Shown: positions 53,235 to 61,774 of the stretch, piece after piece
Numbering within the stretch: the stretch's first letter is position 1
How the letters are laid out: every line of letters begins with the position of its first letter
NCBI GenBank assembly: GCA_045577695.1
Contig: JAZNIW010000054.1
Location: 14,384 to 78,383, forward strand
Direction: 5' to 3'
Source of the DNA: UMGS1279 sp045577695
Lineage (GTDB): Bacteria; Bacillota; Clostridia; Oscillospirales; Acutalibacteraceae
Length of the DNA stretch: 64,000 nt
Notes under the pieces: model-generated
The model's database searches: none
Seen by the model: only the letters and a program-made list of their open reading frames with translations
What the model was told of the DNA's origin: nothing
Made by a program: the position numbers and the translations under genes

Positions 53235-53345
53235 ATGTGATAAAACCTCCAAAACAATAGAAATGAACGATTCTGCAAACAACCGTCATTGCTTATAAAC
53301 AAGATAAGCCGACATTCTACCATGTCGGCGCAAAAGCGTGCGCGT

Positions 53346-53849
53346 TTATTCCAACGCGCACGCAAACTCTTCACTGATTTCGCGGTCTTTTTCCAGTACG
53401 GCACGGGCCGATTCTTGGCGCGCCGCCAATAGTTTTACCGACAACTCTACATCGTCTACCGCCAAAATTTGTACTGCCAAAATGGCCGCGTTGGCCGCCC
53501 CATCAATAGCCACGGTAGCCACCGGAATGCCGGCCGGCATTTGCACGGTGGAAAGCAAAGCGTCCATTCCGTCAAGCACCGATGCTTTAATGGGAATGCC
53601 GATGACCGGCAATACCGTGTTGGCCGCAATGGCACCGGCCAGATGTGCCGCTTTTCCGGCGGCGGCAATGATAACACCAAAGCCGTTATCGGCGGCTAAA
53701 GCCGAAAACGTTTTGGCTTGTTCCGGCGTACGGTGGGCCGACAACACATGCACTTCAAAGGGAACTCCATAGTCACGCAAAACATCAACCGCCTTGCGAA
53801 CCACCGGTAAATCACTGTCGCTTCCCATCACAATAGCTACTTTTTTCAT
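53346..53849 (-). CDS. purE: N5-carboxyaminoimidazole ribonucleotide mutase (or AIR carboxylase)
   Basis: A 167-residue PurE with the conserved GSDSDLPV and VLSAHRTPE motifs and GKAAHLAGAIAA. No purK is adjacent, so it may be the class II form that uses CO2 directly; the sequence alone does not settle this. The ATG at 53849 follows GGGAGG; the open frame to 54002 runs through the riboswitch and is not coding. It is the first gene of the purine operon, with 111 bases to purF. Confidence 0.94.
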   Translation of the reverse strand: MKKVAIVMGSDSDLPVVRKAVDVLRDYGVPFEVHVLSAHRTPEQAKTFSALAADNGFGVIIAAAGKAAHLAGAIAANTVLPVIGIPIKASVLDGMDALLSTVQMPAGIPVATVAIDGAANAAILAVQILAVDDVELSVKLLAARQESARAVLEKDREISEEFACALE

Positions 53850-53894
53850 TTTTGTTTCCTCCCTTTTATTGTGACGAAATTTCGTCTCTGAACG

Positions 53895-54007
53895 AAAAAA
53901 GGACGGCCTTACCCCTTTATGAGAAATAAGACTGCCCAGACGGTCGGCCAATTCCTTTCTTTGTTCCATTGTGGTATTCCACTTTCTATCCGTCAGTCGC
54001 AAAGAAA
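53895..54007 (-). promoter_or_regulatory. ZTP (pfl) riboswitch with intrinsic terminator
   Basis: The 5' leader of the purine operon matches the ZTP/pfl aptamer. P1 is TTTCTTTG (54007-54000) with CAAAGAAA (53963-53956); the core GCGACTGACGG follows P1; P2 is GTGG-AATA-CCAC; the conserved 3' part GGCCGACCGTCTGGGCAG holds the ligand pocket. The terminator uses GGGCAGTCTTA (53937-53927) pairing with TAAGGCCGTCC (53911-53901) and is followed by six T (53900-53895). Its 5' arm is the aptamer's own UGGGCA, so ligand binding should prevent termination: an ON switch that senses ZTP/AICAR build-up when 10-formyl-THF is low. Confidence 0.92.
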
Positions 54008-54062
54008 TGATTAAAAATGTCCATAAAATTGCACAATTGGTTCATACAAATTTCTATTCACC

Positions 54063-54091
54063 AGTATAGCATATTTTCCGTTTTCTGTCAA
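54063..54091 (-). promoter_or_regulatory. Sigma-A promoter of the purine operon
   Basis: TTGACA (54091-54086), a 17-base spacer and TATACT (54068-54063) on the minus strand. Transcription should start near 54056, about 50 bases before the aptamer. Confidence 0.88.
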
Positions 54092-54144
54092 TCAAGAAAG
54101 GGCGAAAAAATCGGCGGAAAAACCTTTTTTTATTACAAATGGAT

Positions 54145-54171
54145 AAAACCGACCGCAAAGGGTCGGTTTTT
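54145..54171 (-). terminator. Terminator after rnhA
   Basis: AAAACCGACC and GGTCGGTTTT form a 10-bp stem around five bases; both strands have a T-run. Confidence 0.88.
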
Positions 54172-54211
54172 CATAACGATTTCACCGAGAGAGTCTTTTC
54201 TTTCTTTGGTT

Positions 54212-54661
54212 CTATTCCTTTTTAAAGGACTGTGCGGCCGCAACAGCCAAGGCGTCGCACCGTTCGTTTTCTGCGTGCCCCGCGTGGCCTTTTATCCAAA
54301 AAATTTCCACCTCGTGGCGAGCACAAAGGTTCAAGAGTTCCTCCCACAAATCCGAATTAAGCGCCGGCTTTTTATCGGCCTTACGCCACCCGTTTCGACG
54401 CCAATTTTCGGCCCACCCTTTGGTAATGCCGTCAGCCACATAGCGGGAGTCGGTGGTGAGTTTAACCACACAAGGTTCTTTCAATGCACTCAGCCCCGCA
54501 ATCACGGCCGAAAGCTCCATACGGTTGTTGGTGGTTTCCGCCGCCCCGCCCGAAAGTTCTTTTTCTCGGCCGGCGTACCGCAAAATCGCCCCATATCCTC
54601 CCGGTCCCGGATTGCCCGAACAAGCACCATCGGTAAAGAGCTCTATTGTTTTTTTCTCCAT
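54212..54661 (-). CDS. rnhA: Ribonuclease HI
   Basis: A 149-residue nuclease that cuts RNA in RNA-DNA hybrids. The metal-binding acids are Asp11 (FTDGACSGNPG), Glu49 (NNRMELSAV), Asp71 (TTDSRYV) and Asp136 (ERCDALA). Length and basic loop (GWAENWRRNGWRK) match E. coli RNase HI. The ATG at 54661 has AGGAGG about 12 bases upstream; the longer frame to 54706 lies over the end of the preceding gene. It is the last gene of the lexA unit. Confidence 0.95.
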   Translation of the reverse strand: MEKKTIELFTDGACSGNPGPGGYGAILRYAGREKELSGGAAETTNNRMELSAVIAGLSALKEPCVVKLTTDSRYVADGITKGWAENWRRNGWRKADKKPALNSDLWEELLNLCARHEVEIFWIKGHAGHAENERCDALAVAAAQSFKKE

Positions 54662-54677
54662 CGTCGTGTGGCACCTC

Positions 54678-55457
54678 CTACCCCATAAACGGGTACGCAA
54701 TAACATAAATGAGGGGTTGATGAATGATATAGCAAAGCAAGGCGTGACGCCCGAAAAAGCCTAGCGGTCGAATACGGGGCGGTAAAAAGAATTTCTCCCA
54801 CCGCTCAACCGGATGAAATCGATACAAATAGTAGCCGCACAAAAACAAAAACAACCACGGAATCAGCGGAAAATAATCGGCCGAATAAAAAGAGTCGCTT
54901 GGAATCCCCAATGGAAATAACCACTCTTTTTCATACAGAGCAGTCGGAATGAGTGCCCGCACCCCACACCAATCGGTTTGATGGGTTGGAATGCCATACA
55001 AAAAAGCAAACAACAACGCATTCACACAAAGGCCAATGGGGGCGGGAATGCGTTTTAACAAAAAATGAAATATCCCGCAAAACAACATTGAAAAACCAAG
55101 CAAATGCAAAATACCGAAATAAATTTCAATCCGGCCGAGATAAGGAGCTGCCAAAACCGTAACCCCCGTTACCCCCAAAGCGATGCCGAAACAAAGGGCT
55201 CCCCGCCGTATATTGGAACGGGAAAAACCGCACATCATACCGGAAAGCAAGACAAAAAGACCGGCAAAAAAAGATTCTACGTGGGTGAAAAAATCAAATA
55301 ATGCGCCTGCAATTTCCCACCCGAATATATCATAAAGCGACAACAACCAATGATAAACAATCATACACAAAACCAAAAAGCCGCGCAGTTCATCCAATAA
55401 GGCGTATCGCTTTTTTCCTTCCCCTTCGGGGATTTTTGGTTTAATAAATGCTAACAT
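54678..55457 (-). CDS. Membrane protein with heparan-alpha-glucosaminide N-acetyltransferase-like (DUF1624) fold
   Basis: A 259-residue polytopic membrane protein with about seven helices. The N-terminal RYALLDELRGFLVLCMIVYH motif and the ESFFAGLFVLLSG-CGFSR segment match the HGSNAT catalytic-domain/DUF1624 group, whose members are membrane acyltransferases or of unknown role. The ATG at 55457 has AAAGGGG upstream. It lies 10 bases after lexA and 16 bases before rnhA, so it is in their transcript, but a DNA-repair role is not implied. The substrate is unknown. Confidence 0.75.
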   Translation of the reverse strand: MLAFIKPKIPEGEGKKRYALLDELRGFLVLCMIVYHWLLSLYDIFGWEIAGALFDFFTHVESFFAGLFVLLSGMMCGFSRSNIRRGALCFGIALGVTGVTVLAAPYLGRIEIYFGILHLLGFSMLFCGIFHFLLKRIPAPIGLCVNALLFAFLYGIPTHQTDWCGVRALIPTALYEKEWLFPLGIPSDSFYSADYFPLIPWLFLFLCGYYLYRFHPVERWEKFFLPPRIRPLGFFGRHALLCYIIHQPLIYVIAYPFMG

Positions 55458-55467
55458 ATTTTCCCCT

Positions 55468-56055
55468 TTAATACTGTCGAATACTACCAACCACGCGGCC
55501 GAGAATATCAATTCGCTCGGCACGAATAGGACGAAAATCGGGATTTTCCGGATATAGTACCGGTTTTCCGCTTTCAAAGCCAAGGCGTTTAACAGTGGCT
55601 TCCTCTTCGATCATCGCCACCACAATATCACCAGCGCGAACCGAACGATTCTTATCCGCCACAATCAAATCTCCATCCAAAATACCGGCATCCCGCATAC
55701 TAAGTCCCGAAACCCGAAGAGCAAAAAGTCCCTCGGCATCGCTCGTGGGATAGGGGATATAGTCTTCAATCTGTTCCACCGCCAAAATCGGATTGCCGGC
55801 CGTTACCTTACCCAGCACCGGCACCTGAGAGGCCGGGGCACTTCCCATTAAACGAATGCCGCGCGAATTGCCGGCATTGCGTTGGATATAGCCGCCCTCT
55901 TCCAGTGACTGCAAAATACCATGCACCGTAGAAGTCGACTTAATGCCGGCGTTTTGGCAGAGTTCCCGCACCGTGGGAGGGATCCCCTCCGATAGAGATT
56001 TGACGATGAGTTTATAAACACGCATTTGTTTTTCAGTCAAATTGGAGCGTTCCAT
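55468..56055 (-). CDS. lexA: SOS repressor LexA
   Basis: A 195-residue repressor-protease. The winged helix DNA-binding domain (about 1-68, PTVRELCQNAGIKSTSTVHG) is followed by the cleavage site Ala86-Gly87 (VTAGNP) and the catalytic pair Ser119 (SGLSMRDAGI) and Lys156 (ATVKRLG). RecA filament triggers self-cleavage and opens the SOS genes. A LexA box lies just downstream of its -10, so it controls itself, and the acyltransferase-like gene and rnhA share its transcript. Confidence 0.96.
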   Translation of the reverse strand: MERSNLTEKQMRVYKLIVKSLSEGIPPTVRELCQNAGIKSTSTVHGILQSLEEGGYIQRNAGNSRGIRLMGSAPASQVPVLGKVTAGNPILAVEQIEDYIPYPTSDAEGLFALRVSGLSMRDAGILDGDLIVADKNRSVRAGDIVVAMIEEEATVKRLGFESGKPVLYPENPDFRPIRAERIDILGRVVGSIRQY

Positions 56056-56070
56056 ACCGCACCTCCCAAA

Positions 56071-56118
56071 TAAACATTTGTTCGCTTTTAGTATATCACC
56101 TTTTTTTCAAAAAATCAA
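56071..56118 (-). promoter_or_regulatory. lexA promoter with LexA (SOS) box
   Basis: On the minus strand TTGATT (56118-56113), a 17-base spacer and TATACT (56095-56090), then CGAACAAATGTTTA (56084-56071). The box fits CGAAC-N4-GTTCG with one half-site weaker and covers the start of transcription. Confidence 0.82.
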
Positions 56119-56121
56119 TAG

Positions 56122-56158
56122 AAAAAACGTTGGAGCCGCAATTTCGGTTCCAACGTTT
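56122..56158 (-). terminator. Terminator after the beta-propeller-like gene
   Basis: AAACGTTGGAGCCG and CGGTTCCAACGTTT form a stem of about 13 bp (one G-T) with T-runs on both sides. Confidence 0.88.
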
Positions 56159-56161
56159 TTG

Positions 56162-56839
56162 TTAGATTTCATAAATACCCGATTCCAGATGTACAAACTC
56201 GCGGTTGTGACAACGCGTATAGGCATATACCGGTTCCTCAAAGGAGGCATATTCTTCGGCGGCATAGGTGCGGGTATTAATTTTCCAAATTTGGTGAGAG
56301 TTTTGGTTGCAGACGTACAAATCCTCTCCCTCAGCGAAAAGGCCAACCGGACCGGAAAAGCCGGTCTCTCCCCCTCGTCCGCCAATGCGAAGTTCCTCCC
56401 GCATCGAAACGACATCCAAGCGTAGCAGCGTATTGCTCTCCCGAAAAGCGGCCCAAATATTTTTACCGTCAAAAACAATATCACTGGGAGCCTCTCCCTT
56501 ATATTTTAAAACGCCAACCCATTTGGTCGCCCCCTCGGCATCCAGCAATTTGGCACTGCAATCCTCTGAAACAACAAAGATATTTCCGTTAGGCAATATA
56601 CCGGTGCGACAGGTTAGATGGTTTTCGACCTGCAAATCAGCCGCCTTGTGCGAGGGGCCAAACTTCACCAACAAATAAACATAATTGCTCACCCGTTGCA
56701 CTTGATTGGTTTCGGCCGAAAACAAGCGATATTCAACCGCCATTTTTTCATCTTCGGTAATTTTGGAAAGAACCGCCGCTACCAAGCCGTTCGGCACCGA
56801 TAGCATATGCAAGACCTTTCCATCGACAAATTTCCTCAT
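56162..56839 (-). CDS. Hypothetical protein with beta-propeller-like repeats
   Basis: A 225-residue protein I do not recognise by name. It has no signal peptide or membrane helix. The middle and C-terminal parts contain repeats of the NHL/YncE type (LPNGNIFVVSEDCSAKLLD; FDGKNIWAAFRESNTLLRLD; FAEGEDLYVCNQNSHQIWKI), spaced about 45 residues, suggesting four or five blades. The N terminus (DGKVLHMLSVPNGLVAAVL) may be a further blade. GGAG lies 7 bases before the ATG. It follows the VanZ gene by 89 bases. Function unknown. Confidence 0.6.
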   Translation of the reverse strand: MRKFVDGKVLHMLSVPNGLVAAVLSKITEDEKMAVEYRLFSAETNQVQRVSNYVYLLVKFGPSHKAADLQVENHLTCRTGILPNGNIFVVSEDCSAKLLDAEGATKWVGVLKYKGEAPSDIVFDGKNIWAAFRESNTLLRLDVVSMREELRIGGRGGETGFSGPVGLFAEGEDLYVCNQNSHQIWKINTRTYAAEEYASFEEPVYAYTRCHNREFVHLESGIYEI

Positions 56840-56928
56840 ATCTCTACTCCAAACAAATCGTTTTCCAATCTTTACAGTATTATTTTATACCAATTTCGCC
56901 AATATTGCAAGAGCGAAATCGGCCACGG

Positions 56929-57465
56929 CTACACCCTTTTTTCTTTCTTTCGCTTTGCCCTTCGCTTTTTTATAAGAAAAACCGATATCAAAACGACCGC
57001 AACACCAAAAACCGCTCCAATCGAATCGATGCAAACATCACGAAGTTCACCGCTTCTGCCTGCGACAAACCGTTGATGTATTTCATCCGAAACGGCATAC
57101 AAAACGGTCGTTCCCAAGGCAGAGATCCCTTGCCTCCACCTTGATTTCGGTTGACGGGCACAAACCAGCGTCCCGCAGATTGAAGCCCCCAGCAGGACAT
57201 AAATGCCCCCGTGTGCCAATTTGCGAAGGACCCTATGCAACAGATTCATCGGGAACACAAGCCAAGGCGCCATTTGGCCGCCAAATAATCCTTGAACCAA
57301 TGAAACAAAGGCGGCAAAAAAACCATCGCTGGTCGCCTGTGACTCAATGGCTGTTTGACTCGAAAAGAAAAATATGGTTATCATCAAAAAAAGAGAAGAT
57401 CCTGCCAGGCTGAAACATCCCATTTTACGACGGCGTGAAAGGCCGGATAAAAACGGTTGATTCAT
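56929..57465 (-). CDS. VanZ family membrane protein
   Basis: A 178-residue protein with four membrane helices. The VanZ signature RKLAHGGIYVLLGA and the conserved SDEIHQRFVAGRSGELRDVCID segment are clear; a very basic tail (KKRRAKRKKEK) faces the cytoplasm. VanZ-like proteins occur widely and their biochemical role is not established; the presence of one does not mean glycopeptide resistance. AAGGGG precedes the ATG, and the gene begins 19 bases after ctpA. Confidence 0.85.
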   Translation of the reverse strand: MNQPFLSGLSRRRKMGCFSLAGSSLFLMITIFFFSSQTAIESQATSDGFFAAFVSLVQGLFGGQMAPWLVFPMNLLHRVLRKLAHGGIYVLLGASICGTLVCARQPKSRWRQGISALGTTVLYAVSDEIHQRFVAGRSGELRDVCIDSIGAVFGVAVVLISVFLIKKRRAKRKKEKRV

Positions 57466-57484
57466 TTCTCTTGCCCCTTTCTTG

Positions 57485-58708
57485 TTAGGACAAAATTTCT
57501 AATCCTTTTTTCACATAAGGGTCCTTCGAAATCACAAACGAATCGACTTTTGCACCTTCCGGCAGCGTGATTTCTCGGTCAGGGGTTAGTCCCTTTTTGT
57601 GAAACGAACGGCCGCCGGCCGAGAAAAACTCTCCCACCGTAAAGCGAATGCAAGAACCGTCACTTAAAAAATAGGTGCGTTGCATTACCCCTTTGCCAAA
57701 GGTGGTATTACCAATCAACAACGCTTTTTTACAGTCCCGCAATGTGGCAGCGAAAAGTTCTGCTGCACTAGCCGTATGCCCATTGACCAAAACCGCCATA
57801 GGGTAGTCTACCTCAACTTCGTCCGACGTATGAGTCACGGTTTTCTTGCCACCTTTTTCCCGTACGGTCATCAGGTTGCACCGACCGACCAAACGGTCTA
57901 AAACAGCGCAAACCGAATCGACCGTTCCGCCACCATTGTCCCGCACGTCCAAAAGCAGTGCGGTTACGCCGGCTTCCTTAAAATCTTCCATCGCTTTATC
58001 AAATTGTTCTACTGTCGCCTCATTAAAAGCAGTGAAGCAAAGGTATCCAATCCGTCCAATTTGTTCCGTGTAAACCGTTTGTCCGATAAATTCGGCATAG
58101 CGCATGGTCACCGTTTCGGTCTTTTTATTACGGATAATTTGCAACGAAACCGTTTCATTTACCTCACGGCGAATGGCGTTGACGCTTTTTTGATACCCCA
58201 GTTCGGAAACTCTTTTTCCGTCAACAGCAAAAATCAAATCGTTTATCTGCATTCCGGCTTGTGCGGCCGGACCCGAAGGATCGACGCGAATCACTCGTAA
58301 GGCCTTTTGCTCTTTGGCATCGACGACCGTTACCCCAATGCCACGCGCATTTCCCTCAAACGAATCGGCCACCGCCTTTGCCTCTTTTGCATTTTGGTAA
58401 AAACTGTAATCATCGCCTATGGCCTGTAAATAGGAAGAGAAAATAGCATTATCCACCGCTTCTTGCTTAATATTACCAAGATAATCCCGCCGCAGTAAGG
58501 CATCCACCTCAAACAACTTCTTTGTCACGCTCCCCAAACGACCGGTAAAAAAAACGGCAAAAACGGCTCCCAGGGTCACAATCGCCGACAAGATAACCGA
58601 AAGAAAGACCACCAAACGGTGCTTTCGTTGATGACGCCGCCATTGAGTCGGGGTAAATGAGTGCAGATTTTCTTCGGTTGGAAATGCATTGTTTTTTTCG
58701 GTTTTCAT
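57485..58708 (-). CDS. ctpA: S41-family C-terminal processing protease
   Basis: A 407-residue membrane-anchored serine protease. One N-terminal membrane helix (about 30-52) precedes a PDZ domain (about 105-185, GIGVTVVDAKEQ, MQINDLIFAVDGK) and the S41 catalytic domain. The Ser-Lys dyad is Ser314 (GHTASAAE) and Lys339 (TFGKG), the usual 25 residues apart. Such proteases trim exported proteins, and in several bacteria they control cell-wall hydrolases, so its place after the FtsEX-M23 genes is suggestive. A terminator separates it from the M23 gene. AAAGGAG precedes the ATG. Confidence 0.92.
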   Translation of the reverse strand: MKTEKNNAFPTEENLHSFTPTQWRRHQRKHRLVVFLSVILSAIVTLGAVFAVFFTGRLGSVTKKLFEVDALLRRDYLGNIKQEAVDNAIFSSYLQAIGDDYSFYQNAKEAKAVADSFEGNARGIGVTVVDAKEQKALRVIRVDPSGPAAQAGMQINDLIFAVDGKRVSELGYQKSVNAIRREVNETVSLQIIRNKKTETVTMRYAEFIGQTVYTEQIGRIGYLCFTAFNEATVEQFDKAMEDFKEAGVTALLLDVRDNGGGTVDSVCAVLDRLVGRCNLMTVREKGGKKTVTHTSDEVEVDYPMAVLVNGHTASAAELFAATLRDCKKALLIGNTTFGKGVMQRTYFLSDGSCIRFTVGEFFSAGGRSFHKKGLTPDREITLPEGAKVDSFVISKDPYVKKGLEILS

Positions 58709-58745
58709 AATTCTCCTTTATTGAATCACACGTTCAAGACGTTGT

Positions 58746-58778
58746 AAAATACGCTCCGGTCAAAACTCCGGAGCGTAT
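58746..58778 (-). terminator. Terminator after the M23 hydrolase gene
   Basis: ATACGCTCCGG and CCGGAGCGTAT form an 11-bp stem; on the minus strand TTTTAC follows. Confidence 0.8.
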
Positions 58779-58785
58779 CAAAAAT

Positions 58786-59970
58786 TTATTTTGCGCGGTT
58801 AAAATAGTTCAATGGATTGACTCTGGACCCGTTCACGCGAATTTCAAAATGCAAGTGTGGTCCGGTAGAACGACCGGTTGATCCAACATAACCAATGCGT
58901 TGGCCGGCCTTTACCGATTGGCCATTTCGCACCAAAGGAGTGTATTTCATATGGCCGTAAACGGTGGCGTACTGTTTCCCTTTATTGGTTCCGTGGTTAA
59001 TCATTACCCAGTTGCCGTACCCGCCGGTGTTATAACCGGCCGCCAACACAACTCCCGAAGCAGCCGCCACAATCGGCTTTCCATTGATGCCGGCACTGGA
59101 AATATCAATGCCGCCGTGCAAACGCCCCCAACGTTGGCCGTAGTAAGAGGTGATGTTGTAATACCCCGGTGCCGGCCAAGTGAATTTGGCGCTGACGAAA
59201 ACGGGGTTTTTATTACTCGAACCGCCGGCACCGGCCAAGGCCGCTTGAATTTGGGCTTCCAAATTATTAATGGCTTTTTCATAGGCGGCATTATCCTTTT
59301 CCAGTTCACTTTGGTTGGACTCCAAGGTAGCAATAACGCCGTTGATTTCAGCCTGTTGGGCGCGCAATTTTGCCTGCTCCGAGGCCAACGTGCTCATCAC
59401 GCTGTTTTGCGCCTGCATTTTTTCGTTAATGGCCTTTTTGGATTTGTTAATCGAATCGATGGCCGCCATAATGGCATTTACCAACTTTTTATCATGAGCA
59501 GAAACGGCTTTGGATACTTCTGAAAGTGCCAAATAATCCGAAAAGCTATTGGTATCCAGCAAAACAAACAGTTCGTTGTTGGTGCTGCCGCTCATATAAA
59601 TGGAACGCATTCTCTGTTTGTACAAAAACTTGGTTTCGTCGATTTCTTCCTGCTTTTTGTCGATTTCAGCCTCATACTTTTTAATATCTGCTTTGTAGCC
59701 GCTAATCAAGCGGGTACAGGCATTGATTTTTGCCTGCGTGTTGGTAATTTGTTCGTTCAATTTACTACGCAAAACCTGTTGTTTCGCCTTGTCCTTTTTT
59801 AATTTCGCAATCTCTGCCTCTAATTTTTGAGACTTCTTTTCCAAATCGTTGATTTCGTTTTGCATTTGAGTGGTAGACTTTGCCGACGCCGGCCAAGATG
59901 AAACGGTGCCGAACATCAAACAACCCACCAACAAAAAGGTGGCAACCTTTTTTAGAAATCGGCAATGCAC
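58786..59970 (-). CDS. EnvC/CwlO-like M23 peptidoglycan hydrolase with coiled coil
   Basis: A 394-residue exported protein. The signal peptide (FLKKVATFLLVGCLMFG, ending near WPASA) is followed by long coiled coil (about 35-240), a glycine-rich hinge and a LytM/M23 domain with zinc ligands His285 and Asp289 (HGGID), His340 (YGHM) and the HLH motif (His372-His374), all present. The domain should therefore be active, unlike E. coli EnvC. The GTG at 59970 is chosen because AAAGGAG lies 8 bases upstream. It directly follows ftsEX, whose ATPase cycle is known to activate such coiled-coil hydrolases or activators. Confidence 0.92.
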   Translation of the reverse strand: MHCRFLKKVATFLLVGCLMFGTVSSWPASAKSTTQMQNEINDLEKKSQKLEAEIAKLKKDKAKQQVLRSKLNEQITNTQAKINACTRLISGYKADIKKYEAEIDKKQEEIDETKFLYKQRMRSIYMSGSTNNELFVLLDTNSFSDYLALSEVSKAVSAHDKKLVNAIMAAIDSINKSKKAINEKMQAQNSVMSTLASEQAKLRAQQAEINGVIATLESNQSELEKDNAAYEKAINNLEAQIQAALAGAGGSSNKNPVFVSAKFTWPAPGYYNITSYYGQRWGRLHGGIDISSAGINGKPIVAAASGVVLAAGYNTGGYGNWVMINHGTNKGKQYATVYGHMKYTPLVRNGQSVKAGQRIGYVGSTGRSTGPHLHFEIRVNGSRVNPLNYFNRAK

Positions 59971-60013
59971 CTTACATACTCCTTTCGCGTTTTGAAAACC
60001 TTTTTCTTTTATA

Positions 60014-60997
60014 TTATAGGGCTTTAAACTCGCTGCCCTCTTTTTTGAGATACTTACCAATCATAATAAAACTGCCGAGCGCACCGGCCAACACACCGAT
60101 GAGGCAGAAGATTGCCAACAATAACCACGCCTCTTGCGAGAAGGGGATGGAAAGAGGCAAGGAATCGCGCAGGGCTTCTTTGACTACGCGGTAGCACAAA
60201 TAAAGCATCCCTTCGCTGAGAATGGCCGAAACCAATCCCAAAACGACACCCTCAATTACAAAGGGGAACCGAACAAAGGAGTCGGTCGCGCCTACCGCCT
60301 TCATGATACTGATTTCTAATTTGCGGTTGTACATAGTTACACGAATAGTGTTGGAAACAATCACCAAGGCAATGAGAGCCAAAATGCCGATGATCCAAAA
60401 ACAACTCATAGCAATACCGCTTTTGATACTGGCAATTTTTTTGGCCAAATCCCCGTGTGATACCACCGAATGGACGCCGGTAGTTTTTTTCACCTTAGCA
60501 ACTGTTTGGTCAAACTCATCCATACTTTTTAGCGTAATTCGTGCCCCGTGCGACATCGGGCCACCATCTTCTTCCAGAATTTCAAAAGCGCCAACTTGGT
60601 CTTTTAAGACCGTATCCTTTGCACGCTCTAAGGCTTCTTGACTCGAAACGAATTCCACCGAGGCGATATTTTCAATCTTTTTCAAGTCCTCACAAACGGC
60701 TTTTGCTTCCGCCTCATTATGAATGAGGTATTCGCTTTCATCCACTTGCTGTTGCTCGGTCATTGTGGCGCTTCCTTGGTAAAGAACGGAGTTTTTATCA
60801 TTAAAATAGGCCATTACCACGTTTTGTTGCTCCAAATTACTCATCGCTACATCGATGTTTTTGGTGAACAAAATGGCCATACCGATTAACAACATACAGG
60901 CCACCAATACGCCGATGGAGGCAATCGACATCAGGCGATTGACCCACACGTTGCGGAAGCCCTCACGGGTTAAGTATTTTACACTTTGTATTTTCAT
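60014..60997 (-). CDS. ftsX: Cell division protein FtsX
   Basis: A 327-residue ABC-type permease without transport role. There are four membrane helices: one near 20-45, then three in the last third, with an extracellular domain (about 50-195) between them that recruits the wall hydrolase. KYLTREGFRNVWVNRLMSIASIG is the typical start. It overlaps the ftsE stop by 4 bases. Confidence 0.95.
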   Translation of the reverse strand: MKIQSVKYLTREGFRNVWVNRLMSIASIGVLVACMLLIGMAILFTKNIDVAMSNLEQQNVVMAYFNDKNSVLYQGSATMTEQQQVDESEYLIHNEAEAKAVCEDLKKIENIASVEFVSSQEALERAKDTVLKDQVGAFEILEEDGGPMSHGARITLKSMDEFDQTVAKVKKTTGVHSVVSHGDLAKKIASIKSGIAMSCFWIIGILALIALVIVSNTIRVTMYNRKLEISIMKAVGATDSFVRFPFVIEGVVLGLVSAILSEGMLYLCYRVVKEALRDSLPLSIPFSQEAWLLLAIFCLIGVLAGALGSFIMIGKYLKKEGSEFKAL

Positions 60998-61737
60998 AAA
61001 GAACCCTCCGCATTATCGGCCACGATTTTTCCGCCCTCCAGCATAATAACACGATGGTGAAAATCACGCACCAAGTTATGCTCGTGGGTAACCATCAAAA
61101 CCGTGGTGCCGGCTTTGTTGATGCGACTGAGCATTTCCACAATTTCATACGACATATTCGGGTCAACGTTACCGGTCGGCTCGTCCGCAATCAACAAGGT
61201 GGGTTTGTTAATCAAAGCGCGGGCCAGACCGACGCGTTGTTGTTCGCCGCCCGAAAGTTCGGCCGGCTTGGAACGCGCTTTATGGCCCAGACCAACTTGA
61301 CTTAATACTTTCGCAACCTCACGGCGAATCACGTTAGGTTTTTCCCCCACCACGTGCATAGCAAAGGCCACGTTATCAAATACATCCATATTAGGAATCA
61401 AGCGAAAGTCCTGAAACACGATGCCCATCGTACGACGCAACATTGGCACCTCTTTGCGAGGCAAGTTTGACAGGCGAAATCCATTGACCGTGATTTCGCC
61501 TGTATTGGCTTTTTCTTCCCGCATAATCAATTTCATAAAGGTACTTTTGCCCGCGCCCGAAGAACCGACCACGAATACGAATTCGCCCGGTTGAATGCTC
61601 ACATTAATATCATTTAAGGCGTGGGTGCCGGTAGCATAGGTTTTAAAAACACCGCGAAACTCGATAATTGGTTTTTGCGGCTGCAAAATCGAACTTTGCG
61701 CCGGAGCGATGTTTTGTGAAAATAAATTTTCTTCCAT
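60994..61737 (-). CDS. ftsE: Cell division ATP-binding protein FtsE
   Basis: A 247-residue ABC ATPase. Walker A GSSGAGKST (58-66), signature LSGGEQQR, Walker B LLIADEPTGNVD and the H-loop in VTHEHN are all intact. An N-terminal extension of about 20 residues (QNIAPAQSSILQPQKP) precedes the usual start and is unusual, but AAGGAG lies just before the first ATG, so it is probably real. With FtsX it couples ATP hydrolysis in the divisome to wall cleavage outside. Confidence 0.95.
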   Translation of the reverse strand: MEENLFSQNIAPAQSSILQPQKPIIEFRGVFKTYATGTHALNDINVSIQPGEFVFVVGSSGAGKSTFMKLIMREEKANTGEITVNGFRLSNLPRKEVPMLRRTMGIVFQDFRLIPNMDVFDNVAFAMHVVGEKPNVIRREVAKVLSQVGLGHKARSKPAELSGGEQQRVGLARALINKPTLLIADEPTGNVDPNMSYEIVEMLSRINKAGTTVLMVTHEHNLVRDFHHRVIMLEGGKIVADNAEGSL

Positions 61738-61774
61738 GAATTTCTCCTTGTTTTGTTGTCGTGCTGTTTTCGAC

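Noticed and set aside
53346..54002. Long N-terminal extension of PurE
   Set aside because: It translates the ZTP riboswitch and terminator; the ATG at 53849 has a good ribosome site and gives the normal length.
56929..57465. Glycopeptide resistance by VanZ
   Set aside because: VanZ-family proteins are widespread and no vanHAX genes are present.
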